A stretch of 64,000 nt of DNA from Dryomyza anilis (lineage: Eukaryota; Arthropoda; Insecta; Diptera; Dryomyzidae). A program made the translations under genes and the position numbers. The stretch is taken from NCBI GenBank assembly GCA_951804985.1, contig OX638132.1, positions 17,899,529 to 17,963,528 of the forward strand. The letters are read 5' to 3'. Shown here one piece after another: positions 1 through 11,167 of this stretch. The notes beneath the pieces are model-generated. The model searched no databases and had not been told where the DNA came from. It was given only the letters and a program-made list of their open reading frames with translations. How positions within the stretch are numbered: the first letter of the stretch is position 1; each line of letters starts with the position of its first letter.

Positions 1-797
1 ATTTTTCCCAATTCTAATGAATCGAATGGTAATATCTCGCCAACTTTTAAATTAATTTTTTTTTATTTGCAAATATTTTATAAAATTTTAAAAATAAATA
101 AATTTTATAATTATTTGTTAAAGAAATGTATTTGGATCAAAGCAATTGTGAAAAAACGATGTGGCTCAATTGAAATAATACACAAACCTTTCTTCTTAAT
201 ATATGAAAGGTTTGTGTCTTTGGTGTGACACTTAATATTTTAAATAAATTGAAGCAGCGGCGATTGTCATGATTGAAAATGCCATAGTCATTTTACCAAG
301 AGGTGGGAGTGATGGCTGGATGCACTGTTCCCTTAAAAATGGTTCTTACAGCACCGCAAATGATAGTTACGACTGCGACACTAATACACACAAAAAAATG
401 AAAACAGCAGCACATTTTTTTTTCTTGTGGACGCTGACGATGCCGCATATTCTTCGACAGCAGTGCTTTCATGGTCCAATGTAATTTGATATAATTTTTT
501 TGAGCGGTTGGAGTTGCGGTTGTCGTCACCAAAGCAAATTTCAGCTAATTTCTATCAAAAATTAATATTAATTAATTATCAAAAATTTTGAAGTTCATTT
601 TCTGTCAATTTTTGTCAGCAACATTCAGCATTCTTCGCCGTATACGTTTTAGTCAGTACACATTTTCAATAAATAAATAATAAAAATATTAGATAAAATT
701 TTAAAGAAAAACGAAGTTTAATAAAAAAAAAAATTAAAAAATATTTTTTATTAATTTTATGTGAAAAATTTCTTAGAGGTCTAATGAATATTTCTAA
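1..797. other. AT-rich non-coding DNA
   Basis: No gene is visible. The stretch is AT-rich, with slightly more balanced composition at about 255-540. Short open frames there use unremarkable codons and overlap on both strands, so I do not call them genes. The only structure seen is a small stem-loop, listed separately. Confidence 0.6.
180..217. repeat. Short perfect stem-loop
   Basis: ACACAAACCTTTC at 180-192 is the exact reverse complement of 205-217, giving a 13-bp stem with a 12-nt loop. There is no T-run suited to termination and no recognised family. It could be the core of a worn MITE. Confidence 0.6.
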
Positions 798-922
798 TTT
801 ATTTTACAGACAATCGACCATGATTATTATGAAAATTATAATATTTAGATTATATTTAATATTTAATAATTTAATATTATGATTTTTTTAATAACCATGG
901 TCGATAATGTCTGTAAAATAAA
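798..922. repeat. Small palindromic MITE-like hairpin
   Basis: TTTATTTTACAGACA at 798-812 is exactly inverted at 908-922. Complementarity continues inward with mismatches (GACCATG on the left, CCATGGTC on the right). The loop is nearly pure AT. Size and shape suit a short non-autonomous inverted-repeat element. Family unknown. Confidence 0.55.
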
Positions 923-1861
923 TATAAAATTTTTGTACTTGTTTGTACAAAATTGTACTTTAAATTGTACAAATTATAAAATTAATTATAATTTATAATT
1001 AACTTATAATTAATTAAATTTAAAATTATAATTTGGTATACTTTTGTATCAATTTACTAAATACACACAGTATCAATTAACTTTAAAAATACACACAAGT
1101 GCGTAATAAAGATAAATCACAACATTAAATTTTTTTTTTTCATGAAAAGAAATATAGAATATTTGCACCCTGAAGTGGATCACCATGCATAGTACAGCAT
1201 TTTTTCATATAGTTAAAACAGCATATGAAAAATCCGCAATTACAAATAAATGATGACAAAGTGACATGTTGTTGTATACGTCCACTGCCTCATTAAACGC
1301 CCCTGAATGCACGCCCATAATTAGTACGAGTTAATGCAAAGTGTAGTCGCGACTATCGTCATTATCCCACAACATTTATCCACTTACGATGTGAGCAACA
1401 AAAGGAAGAAAGAACACAAATAATGCAGTAACAATGGCTGCACAATAACTACAAAGGACTTGACTATGTCCTTTACAGTTAGTTGGAACTATTTGCAGCG
1501 CCGAGTGTTAATGGTACCGTGTTGGTATCGCTACCAATACCGCAACCAGTAAGTCTAAAAAATAAATCAAAGAAATAATAAAAAAAACATTGTTTAAGGG
1601 TTAAGAAAACTTGTTATTTTTTATTAAATGAGAGACTTTTCTAAACGAGAGTGCATGATGTACTGAGAGAGAGAGTGCGAGAGCATTCGAGAGATAATGC
1701 ATTAGCAATCGATATAAAGAGTAGTAATTGAGAGTATGAGTTAGGCTAGCGATGTTAAAATTATAAACAAATGTTACTGAAACTGAAATTAAACATAATA
1801 TTATAAAATTAAACAAAATTATTTTCAATTTTAAACGAACAAGAAAATTGAAATAAAATAA
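923..1861. other. Non-coding, AT-rich; no gene seen
   Basis: An AT-palindrome-rich stretch (about 940-1030) is followed by mixed-composition DNA (1140-1560) and an A/T-rich tail with a GAGA-rich tract near 1665-1695. No long open frame, RNA gene or recognised repeat end was found. Confidence 0.5.
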
Positions 1862-3012
1862 AACGAGTTGGGAAAGTTAGGGCACATAGGTAAGTTCGGT
1901 CACATGAGACGGACTTTTATAGTCGGTCGGGGCCGACTATGGAATACCCTACACTTTGGTGTGAATTATAGTGTGGGGAATTTAATTGTATACCTTCCTT
2001 TAAAGTTCTAAATTATTCTGAACATTCTTACACTCAGAATATTATTTACATAGCCGCGGTAGCTCAGTGGTTAGTGCGTTGGACTGCGATCCGAAAGGTC
2101 CCCGGTTCAAGCCAGGACAGGGGCTAAGGACAACTTTTCATAGAAACATTTTTCTATACCGCGCTACCTCTCGGCAGTAAATGGCAAACCTACGAGAGTA
2201 AAACCATTGCCTATGAAAAGCTCTCACCCGCCGTTCGGATTCGGCAATAAACTGTAGGTCCCACCACTTTGAGTACAAATACAACACGCACAGCTCAAAA
2301 TGGTGAGAGAGCTCGGCCGAAGTTCTAATAGGACTGTAGTACCAAACTATTATTATTATTATTATCAAATTTCTGACGACGTATATTCCATTAATTTAAC
2401 AAATTGATGTAAAAGTAAAAGAATAAAAAAATCAAAAAATGTTAAAACATGTAGCAATATAAATATGGGCAGATCACGCATACTTTTAAAACATATGTAG
2501 AGATTTAAGGCAAATATTTCACAATTTTGTTCTCAATAATAAATTTCCACTATGAAAAAGCGAGGAGTAATAAAAAAAATCAAATGTGGGCGTATCACGC
2601 CCATTTTTGGATCATATATTTTTATGTGAATTCTAACAATATGTTTTAAATTTTATAAGTATATCTTGAATACTTTTCGAGTTATTGGTTCGTAAAGAGT
2701 TATACAAAAGTGACTTGTATGGGAGGTGGGCGTGTCCGTTATCCAATTTGGCTCATTTACATTGACAAAACTAACTTTTGGCTAAAAAGTATTGAAACGA
2801 AATTTTATCGCATGCTAAGCAGTATTTCTCAAGTTATCGTGTATACGGACAGCAAGACAGACAGACAGACAGACGGACATGCCTAAACGGATTCGGGTGG
2901 TGATGCTGATCAAGAATATATGTACTTTTCCATACCGGACACGCCTCCTAAGGGGCGTTACAATATATGCACAAAGTTAATAAACCCTGTACCTCATAGG
3001 TGTAGGGTATAA
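1862..3012 (+). mobile_element. DINE-1/mini-me-like element (copy 1), interrupted by a SINE
   Basis: The 5' end matches the ACGAGTTGGGAAAGTTAGG start shared by other copies in the window. It continues through TATAGTCGGTCGGG and ATACCCTACAC. The 3' part holds a (GACA)n tract at about 2855-2875, the conserved TGATCAAGAATATA core and the terminal hairpin with GGTGTAGGGTATAA. The segment 2053-2365 is a SINE. Removing it joins ATTTACAT to ATCAAATTTC, as in uninterrupted copies. With the copy split around 18.6/22.0 kb it forms a subfamily reading TTTGGTGTGAAT after the 5' motif. DINE-1 elements are known as non-autonomous Helentrons of flies. No protein is encoded. Confidence 0.85.
2053..2365 (+). 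mobile_element. tRNA-derived SINE (copy a), full length
   Basis: The head is tRNA-like: GCCGCGGTAGCTCAGTGG contains an A-box match (TAGCTCAGTGG), and GGTTCAAGCC about 50 bases on resembles a B box, so it would carry an internal RNA polymerase III promoter. A body of about 230 bp follows, shared with the other copies here (GCTACCTCTCGGCAG, GCCGTTCGGATTCGGCA), then GGACTGTAGTACCAAACT and an (ATT)n tail. The tRNA acceptor stem does not close, so this is not a working tRNA gene. It lies inside DINE copy 1 and is therefore younger. Confidence 0.88.
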
Positions 3013-3965
3013 AAACGTTTGCAAACATGAAAAAATTTAAGGTTGTATAAAAATACAAGTCAGAAAAGATTGAATAACTCTATAGATACGGAAATACAAA
3101 ATACTTAAACACATTATTGGACTATTCCACGGGTACCTCGTCGCCCTGATTAAGGTGTTTTTTTCGTCGCACACATAACGGTTTATTTAAAAGTAGTGTT
3201 TGTTAAATTTGTTTTAATCTCAGAGCATTTGCAAAATAAAAGTAAGTGGAAGTAAAGATTTATATAGTTAGATACCTTTTGAGTTATGTTTGATATATTT
3301 TTGCTCAATGTAGTGGGTTTTACAGTTCATTGCCGAGTTCGAACGGCAAGGTGTGTTTTCTCTTGGAGATTTGTCATTGTATGCAGAGAGGTTGCACAGT
3401 GAAGAAAACCAGTTTATATTTTTAAAGATCTGCGATCAAAACTATGTGAGAATTTCCTGGGGTTTCGAACAGGACCTACGCTAGAAGAAATTTACGTGCT
3501 TTTTTTGGTACAAGTCATATTCAAATATATATAATAAACTGTGCAAAGTTAAATAATTGCGAACGATCTGGACGGGACAGAACAGTTAAGTGAATATTGA
3601 CGTTCAAATAGCAATCCCATAAATTTAACGAATTTGGCGTATTCACTTTTTTTAAATTATTTAAAAAAACAGCTTTATTCGTATGTTTGTCTCTAAATTT
3701 TATAGTTTTTCATAATAAATCACAGAAAATTTCATAGGCAATGATTACTCTGGTAGGTTTGCCATTGACTGGCGAGAGGTAGTGTCGCATTGAAAAATAT
3801 TTTCTTTGAAAATTGTCCCTAATTTTAATTTCAATGCATATTTTTAAGCTTTAGAAATATTAAAAAGGTTGTCTGAAAAAACAGAAAATAACATTTTGTA
3901 TCTGTATTTCTTTCAAACTATTTAATACTCAAAGTACATGAAAAATTGGTATATTTAAAAGTTGT
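3013..3965 (-). repeat. Old SINE remnant, interrupted, within unassigned DNA
   Basis: Two pieces on the minus strand resemble the SINE body: about 3315-3360 (CATTGCCGAGTTCGAACGGC) and about 3735-3800 (TAGGTTTGCCATT, then GCGAGAGGTAGTG). Both are much more diverged than the other copies. They are separated by about 370 bp of unrelated sequence where intact copies have only a few bases. The rest of the stretch shows no gene. Confidence 0.5.
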
Positions 3966-4374
3966 ATAGTAACTAGAGATGGGCACTTGAGTGAGTTTTG
4001 ACTCACACTCACTCACGCTCACGAAAGATTTTTTCTTATCACGCACACACACTCATGGACTTTTTCGCTCTACTCACACTCACTCACAATCACGTGAGTA
4101 AAATTAAGATTCAATCACATTCACGCGTGATTCACGTGAATCACGCTAAATCACGTTTTTTTTGCTATTGTTTTCAGAATGCATAAAAATACATATTTCA
4201 TTTGTAATGTTGGTGAGATTGGTCGACCGAACGTAGCACCTTCAATACAACCTACATCTTTAAAACCCAATAATGATGTAATGATTTTAGGGATTTTAAT
4301 AAAATATATTTCAATTTTTAACAGAGCTGGAAATGTGAAAGACCTTCGATGTGCTTTTCATATAAAAACGTAAA

Positions 4375-4590
4375 AATTGCCTCGAAGAATAATTCTCCGT
4401 TGAACAATTCGTGTAAAATCTTTGAGAATTGTCTCTGGAAAAATTATCTGTGGAAAAGAATTATCAATAAAAAAAAATAGTACGGAGTAGAATTTACCAG
4501 GGATGAATTGACTTTGTGAAAAACTATTTTTGAAGCGATTTTTTTGGTTACTACATTCATAACTCGAATAAAAACGAGACCCCAAACGAA
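4375..4590 (+). mobile_element. Helitron internal remnant
   Basis: This has degenerate repeats around AGAATTATCT/GAGAATTGTCTC and the phrase GGTTACTACATTCATAA, which also occurs in the Helitron copies at 31.1 and 62.4 kb. No end is preserved. Confidence 0.5.
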
Positions 4591-4747
4591 CCCCTTGAAC
4601 AAATTAAACATAATAAACAAAAGGAAGTCAATACAGAGTTATCATGAATAGTTGAAATTAAAAATTCACCATTTTTCAAAAATGAGTAAAAAAAAAAATA
4701 AGTTCTATATCCATTTCCATGAACAGTCATATGAAACCAAACAAAAA

Positions 4748-5515
4748 CGAGTTGGGAAAGTTAGGTCACATGGGTAAGTTCGGTCACATGGGGCGGATTT
4801 TTATAGTCGGTCGGGCCCGACTATGGAATACCCTACACCTTTGGTGGGAATGCTTACCATCAGAAAATTATTCATATATCAGAAATTTACGTCTTATATC
4901 CCCATAAATTAAAAAAAAATATATAAAGTATAAAAAACTTAAAAAAAAAATTGAAAAATATAATTGGGCGGACCACGCCTATATTTAAAATTTTGAAAGG
5001 CTAATATTTCATAGATTTGATTTTAATAATTTACGGATCAATTTTCGACTATGAAAACCCGGGAAATAATGAAAAAAAAATGTGGGCGGATCACGCCCAT
5101 TTTTGGACCACATATTTTTAGGTGAATTCTAACAATACCTTTTAAATTTTATAACTATACCTTGAATACTTTTCGAGTTATTAGTTCCGAAAGAGTTATA
5201 TAAAAGTGACTTGTATGGGAGGTGGGCGTGTCCGTTGACCGATTTGGCTCATTTTCAAACTCAGTTCCTACTTTTGGCTAAAATATATTGAGACGAAATT
5301 TCATCGCATTCTGATCAGTATTTCTCAAGTTATTCTGTATTCGGACAGCAAGACAGCAAGACGGACAGACAGACAGACGGACATGGCTAAACGGACTCGG
5401 GTAGTGGTGCTGATCAAGAATATATATACTTTTCCATACCGGACACGCCTCCTAAGGGGCGTTACAATATATGCACAAAATTAATATACCCTGTACCTCA
5501 TAGGTGTAGGGTATA
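4748..5515 (+). mobile_element. DINE-1/mini-me-like element (copy 2), near full length
   Basis: It starts ACGAGTTGGGAAAG and ends GGTGTAGGGTATAA. The subterminal motif AATACCCTACACC near the 5' end is the inverse of the 3' end, as expected for DINE/Helentron subterminal inverted repeats. A short (GACA)n tract lies at about 5360-5380. The element is nested in the hAT element 3974-5926, so it inserted later. About 768 bp, with no coding capacity. Confidence 0.87.
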
Positions 5516-5934
5516 ACTATTGACATGACCCCACAAAAATTGACTAGCTCATACTAAGAACGGCCGGTTTGCAGGGGTTAGATCAATTGTTGACTGAAAC
5601 CTTGCATAGTTTGTTTATTATTGTTCTGAAAAGTGAGCAGTCGCTTTTCTGAAGCCTTTTGAGTTCAAAGGGTCGTCCTACTTGTTCTGTAGTTCAGCAA
5701 AAATATAGAAAAATCGAGAAAAATTAAAAGTGAGATTTTTTATTTTATGAAATATTCGACTCACGTACACTCAGTCACGAAAAAATTGTACTCACGCACA
5801 CTCACTCACGGTATTTTTGGGTCTACTCACACTCACTCACAATCACGTGAGCAAAATTAGGATTCAATCACTATCACGCGTGATTCACCTGAATCACGCT
5901 GAATCACGCTCACATGTCCACCTCTAATAGTAAC

Positions 5935-7789
5935 TTAACTTTATTTGCATTTTTTTTAAACATTGCCGTTAACGGAATAGAATTTTATTTTCAGATATTT
6001 AGATTCACGTATCCAAGATTCCAAATCCATCGTTATATCTAATTTTTAGCATTTTGAATTTTTCGGTCGTGGTTGACGTTTTTTTTGGAAATGCTCATAT
6101 ATATGCTCTATGTATTACCTCATAAACCGAAGTCAAAATTAAATAATTTAAAATCGCTCGTAAACAATATAAAAATGTATTAAAATGGTTGCTACTATTT
6201 CGAGTTCTTTTAGTTATATTTAAAAAAAAGGTTTTTTTTTTAATTCATTTATTATTACTATTATTCGAGGTATTCGGAGTACTCAAAAATATATTATAGA
6301 ATTTTAATAAAAAAAAGAATGAACCCAAAAAAAAATATATATATATTTTAAAATCGTTTGAGACCTATTATGCCAAAAGCTTTCACTCGTTGTATAAGAG
6401 TTTTTGTTACTCATACGCATATCCCCCCACGGTTACTCGTTAACGAAGACTCGCAAACATTTCGTTTAAATAACAATTTATTCTCTCTCGCTCTCACATT
6501 TGACACATTTAGAGAAAGCGGACATAACAATAGAGAACATAACAGCATATGCGTGAGAGCATAAGAATCAACAAGGACTACAGTGTTTTATTGCGACATA
6601 TAGCTTTTAGTTTTCAATATATAAATGGTTTATAAAACATATTATTATAAAAAAAAATAACACGAATAGAAATTTAATTTCTATTAAATATTTGCAGAGT
6701 CAAAAACCAGATATACTTACCTTTAGTATTCAACTATTAAATAGTACTTAGACAATAATTTTGTTATAAAGTATAGATTCAAATCAGGTTTTCTAATGGT
6801 TTAACAAAACTGTTTATTGTGCGAAAAACGAAACCTTGACAATTTGCTGAGTGAACATCTTTTTGTACACAATAATGTTTATTTGGGGAAGGTCGTGTTG
6901 GTACGTTTCGTGTCAAGAGCATTTCAATGGGATGCCGTACATTTGTGGAGAGTAATAAATTAAACTAAAGAGTTACAGATTACGAGAGCAATTTTTAGAT
7001 GAATGAACGAATGAAATATCGACACTGAAGAAACGTGGAAAATAACAATTGATAGAGAGAGAAAAAGTGAGGGTGTTTTAAAGTAAATAAGAGTTTTATA
7101 CTATGTGGGAGCATTTTTAAATACTCTTTAATACACTCTTAAATTATTTTAACATTTATGCGGCTTTTATAAATTACATAAATTAGCTCAAATTCAAAAT
7201 TTCAAAAACTGTCTTTTTTTATAATAAGTAATACATAGTTTTATATTTGATTCTTTTTAAATTAAAATAATAAATCAAACAAAAAACAAAATTATTATTA
7301 CTTTTTTTATAATTTACTCTTTACTTTCAACTTACTCTTGGTTTTAAAATTTAACCCATTGCTTTTTAATCAAAGCATCAATGAAACTAAAGAGCCAAAA
7401 TAACGTATAAAAAGGAGATATATACAGAGAGAGAGAGAGAGAAGAAAATATCGTGTGAAATAAAATAACTGAACGAAGTCTCCATAAGAGCATTTGTATC
7501 TAAGAGCATTTAAAAACGTAAAGAGCATATTAAAAATGCTCTTCAAAAGTTATTAAATTATGTGATGCGGCTCCTTGATATTACATAAATATGCTAAAAT
7601 TGCATCGAATATAATAGAAAAAAAACAATTTAATTATTTTTAAAAATCAAATTTTCATTAGCTTTATTACCATAAAATGAACTGAAATAAAAAAATTAAA
7701 TATATTATATTATTTTAATTTTTTTAATTTGCTCTTAGAACGAAAATAGAACTCGTTGCTTTTTAGACACAGCAGCGAGTAACTGCAAC
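5935..7789. other. AT-rich DNA upstream of promoter-like island
   Basis: No gene or intact transposon is recognised. Two related blocks recur at about 7040-7380 and 7430-7770: GAGAGAGA, then repeated AAGAGCATT/ACTCTT words, then GATGCGGCT or TATGCGGCT, then TTGCTTTTTA. This suggests an old duplication. The (GA)n at 7427-7441 and the AAGAGCAT repeats may be regulatory, but nothing proves it. Confidence 0.4.
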
Positions 7790-8260
7790 TGCATTAAAAT
7801 TCTCGCTCTCTATTCGTTAACTTTACTTCGACCACTCAGCGCTTCTGCGCCTAAGAAATACGAGGTTTCTTGCACAACAATTAGGGTTATTGCTGGTGGA
7901 GCTGCTGTTGCTGATACTGCGACAACTTCGTGCGGGCTCGTGAGTGTGCTTCGTTCAGTGTTTCGTTCGGTTCGTTTAAATGCTCGTTGACTGGCGTGGC
8001 ATGGCTCGTTGCATGCGTGTCTTGGGGACGAGTGCGACAAATGGTTAGGAAAAATCCTTTAGTACTGAAAAGGTCGTGGTTTCGTAAAGTCGTTTTCATA
8101 GACGTTGTCGTTGTCGTTAACGTTTATAGTCGTGGTCGTTGTTGTCGCCATTGAAGTCGTCTTCGTCAATGACGTTGTGCAAAACGAAACGTTATCGTCG
8201 GTGCGGTGCGTCGCTGCTAACGAGCAGCAATTGAAATAACAACGAGTAATCAATGATAAT
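7790..8260 (+). promoter_or_regulatory. Putative promoter-proximal island
   Basis: This is one of the most GC-rich parts of the window and holds no repeat seen elsewhere in it. It is dense in CGTTCG, CGTCGT and GTTGTCGTT words. A TTCAGTG match to the insect initiator lies at 7954-7960, and another candidate (TTCAGTGT) lies at 8359-8366, just downstream. No TATA box stands at the right distance and no clear DPE follows either. It is placed on the + strand because an A-rich leader and a strong splice donor follow. An enhancer, or a promoter for the other strand, remains possible. Confidence 0.4.
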
Positions 8261-8901
8261 TAACAATAATAAATAAAAACTTTGAATAATTTGCAAAAGA
8301 TTATGGGAATTTTCAATGCAAAATTATTTTAAAATCAATTAAAGTGGCCAAATAAAATTCAGTGTAGCTTTTAAGTGTTTAATGTGTTATTAAAAATAAA
8401 AAAAAAATAGAAATAAAAAATAAATAGTGTTAATTAAAAACATAAAAATACAATATTTAAAAATAAATAAAACTTGTATTATAAATTAGATGCAATCAAT
8501 TAAAAAATTTAATGCATGCAAATAATGTTTTCAAATTTCCATAAAATCATAAAACGTGCGAAGCTATTAAATCTAGTTGCTTGTGCGCATTGAAAAATAA
8601 AGTGAGGCCATTTGGCAGCGATACAAAGAAAATTTTATATGGAGTGAAAAGCATGGAAAAAGAAAAATAACAACTTCTCAAATAAACCCAAAACAAACAA
8701 CGGCTCATTGCATTGAAGGCAACACCAACACAACAGAATTGTGTGTGCTTCAAAAACTGATAAAAACTAAATACAAAAAAAAAAAAAAATTGAAATCTAC
8801 AGCTTCATCAACTTTTTGCACAAAAGATGTAGTTAAAACACACACAGAAAAAAGGATATATGCAAGATACTAAACAACGCGTCGCCACTCAACCACATTT
8901 G
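8261..8901 (+). other. Putative 5' leader exon ending at a splice donor
   Basis: The sequence is A-rich on the + strand, as fly 5' untranslated leaders often are, and ends CACATTTG at 8901, followed by GTAAGTAAC, a near-consensus donor. The last ATG before the donor (8860) opens 14 codons (MQDTKQRVATQPHL) that run into the donor in phase 0. Its context is weak and upstream ATGs exist, so this may be a coding start or just a leader. The real transcription start could be as early as 7957. I do not recognise the gene, and no downstream exon could be matched securely. Confidence 0.35.
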
Positions 8902-10200
8902 GTAAGTAACGTGGAAAAAATGAAAACATTTTCCATGCGATTTTTATATGTATACCCTATATTGTATGTGTGCTGCTTTCAAATTTATGCGTGTAAGTTT
9001 TATTTTTTTTTCTTTTTGAAAAGAAGAAGAAAAGACATAAAAATCATATTAAATTTGAAATATGTTGCTCTGTTGGCCGCATGCACGGATGTCCTTAATG
9101 CCAGTAGCAGGACGAAAGCAAGAGTTACTTAATGTAACCGACTTGTAGTGGTGGCAGCTCTTTTGTGAGTTTTCCTTAAACCTTTTTTTTTTGCCTTTAG
9201 TCGGTTTTTGCGGGAAATTATTTTATGTGAACTTGCATTTTTTTTTGCAACAAAATATTGTTAAATTTTTTTCTTTTTTTTCTTGATGAAACCTAGGTTA
9301 AATAGTAAATTTATGGATTTAAAATTTTTATATATAAAATAATTTTTGCAAAATTGTATATGAAAAATTTTAAATATAGTCTGTGTAATATTGAAAAAAA
9401 TGTCTAAGGTGGAATGGCAAATACCACATAAGTTATATTTGACATTCCTCCTTAGACGTTTTATTCAATATCTCTAAAATATGCTGATAATAAACATTTG
9501 AATTCAATCTCCAAGTTAATTCTGATAAGTACGGTGTCATACATGTTGCAAAATGGTGTTGTGTGATTTCTTAAGCTTCAAAGCATTGGCTAAGACCGTG
9601 TGTGAAATATACGCAATAATATGTTGCAATGCGGTGATATAGAAGTCATAAATTCCGATATTGAAACATATTCAATAGTGAGCGGGATTTACCTTGTTGT
9701 TATTAGGTAGCTAAATAGTGGCAAAATATTAAATATATAATATTACATATTACAGAACCTTATTAGAACAAATTAATAAAAATTATAGCTAATGGACCTA
9801 AACGCAGACTGTTACGTTACATTCATGCGCACATTTCAACATCCATTTCTCTGAAAACACATTACATTAAATACTTTTAGTATTTTTTTATATATGCATC
9901 TTAAAGTATGCTGCTGTAGTATCATTTTCTACATATAAAAATTTGTTGTACGCCTAGTTGTTTAGGAGTTATTTACGTTTTCAAAATGTACTGTTACGTT
10001 ACATTAATTGGAAGTAGAATTTAAGTTGTCCTACATTGTTGAAAATATCAAATTCAATAAAAACAAAATTGTTTGTTTGCATTGTTATGTAACAAAAACA
10101 CACTGTTACGTTACCCATGTGATAAATCGTTCAGATAAAAATTCCAAAAAAATGCTGTATTGAAGAGAAACTTGACTACCCTTTTTAGAGAAAATATATA
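8902..10200. other. Possible intron start; non-coding
   Basis: AT-rich DNA follows the donor. It holds a hairpin (9387-9471) and three copies of CTGTTACGTTAC (about 9809, 9991 and 10101), the first two reading on to GTTACATT. No gene is seen; the open frame across the donor (8860-9132) is read-through of the presumed splice site. Confidence 0.4.
9387..9471. repeat. 85-nt imperfect hairpin
   Basis: The left arm TGTCTAAGGTGGAATG pairs with the right arm CATTCCTCCTTAGACG. The outer parts AATATTGAAAAAA and TTTATTCAATAT extend the stem to about 29 bp around a 27-nt loop. Size is compatible with a tiny MITE or a microRNA-like fold. Confidence 0.6.
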
Positions 10201-10450
10201 TCGTCGTTGTAGAACGTAAAGTCACCAAATGCATTTTTTTGAAAAACACAAGTTTGTTGGTTAATATTATAAAAAGTAATTGACGCATTTTTAAAATTGT
10301 AAAATCAACTAATAGATTTACTTTTACTTATCATGTGGTATAAAAAATTGAGATCATCGATCAAAAATTGACAGATTTATAAAGATTTTTGTAAATGAAT
10401 ATTTGGCATTTTGAAAATGTATTTGGTGACTTTTCTTTCTACAACGGCGA
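10201..10450. mobile_element. TCGTCG-family MITE, copy 1
   Basis: The terminal inverted repeats start TCGTCGTTGTAGAAC and continue AAAGTCACCAAAT with a mismatch or two. They are flanked by TA on both sides (10199-10200, 10451-10452). About 250 bp and partly palindromic inside. The TA target suggests mobilisation by a Tc1/mariner-type transposase. Confidence 0.8.
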
Positions 10451-10557
10451 TATGTTTTAAATTTATTCTTTACGGCCAACGTATTTTTTTATTAGTATCA
10501 ATTTCCATTACACATAAACCAAAATGTTCCTATATATTTTATTTCCCTATTGTCACT

Positions 10558-10831
10558 TCGTCGTTGTGGAACTAAAAGTCACCAACTACATTTTCCAAAT
10601 GCCAATTATTCATTTACAAAATTCTTTATATATCTTTCAATTTATGATCGGTGAGCTCAATATTTGTACCAAAGCTTAATATTTGTACCAAATGTTAAAA
10701 AAAGTGAGTCTATCAATTGATATTTTAACTTTAGAAATGTATTAATAACTTTTTGTTATAATTTCAAACAAAGTTGAGATGTCATATTTTCATAATAATG
10801 TAGTTGGTAAGTTTTAGTTCTACAACGATGA
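10558..10831. mobile_element. TCGTCG-family MITE, copy 2
   Basis: The ends TCGTCGTTGTGGAAC and GTTCTACAACGATGA match copy 1, and the inner TIR reads AAAGTCACCAACTACATTTT. The flanking TA is no longer intact, which suggests an older copy. It lies only 107 bp from copy 1. Confidence 0.75.
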
Positions 10832-11167
10832 TTTACAAAAAATCAGAATACCAAAGCATTTCCTATTTTGGCATCGTAAGTAGTACATACTAAAACTTTT
10901 TTTTTTAGATTTTTATTCCATAGCATATTTATATTCATTATGTTTCTTATAAAAGCTATGTTATTAAACGATAAACATTTATGTCAATGACGCTACTCAG
11001 GATAATTTTTTTAAGTGATCCAAACAAGTTCCACATATAAGGAATACTCAGATTTCTTCAAAACTATGTGACTCCACACAATAATATGGATACAAATTTA
11101 TGGCAAATATGACTCCGATAAATATCTGTATTTAGCACGATTTATAAAAAGTAATTTAGTTGCTACA
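10832..11167. other. Unassigned non-coding gap
   Basis: AT-rich sequence between a MITE and a SINE. No gene, repeat end or RNA was recognised. Confidence 0.5.

Larger units (their letters stand above)
3974..5926. mobile_element. Non-autonomous hAT element with nested DINE
   Basis: The ends are imperfect inverted repeats: TAGAGATGGGCAC on the left, and CACCTCTA closing the right (inverse TAGAGGTGGACATGTG). They are flanked by a perfect 8-bp duplication, ATAGTAAC at 3966-3973 and 5927-5934, the length made by hAT transposases. Subterminal DNA at both ends is full of CACTCACTCAC and CACGTGA motifs, and about 150 bp is shared between the two ends. Inside are a Helitron-like remnant (about 4375-4590) and DINE copy 2 (4748-5515). 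No transposase is seen. Confidence 0.8.

Noticed and set aside
2053..2125. Functional tRNA genes at the SINE heads
   Set aside because: A- and B-box-like words are present, but the acceptor stem does not pair and the sequence continues into a repeated SINE body.
2138..2368. Open frames inside SINEs (also 13097-13339, 60280-60504)
   Set aside because: They recur only because the SINE is repeated; they cover tRNA-head, body and microsatellite tail and have no protein features.
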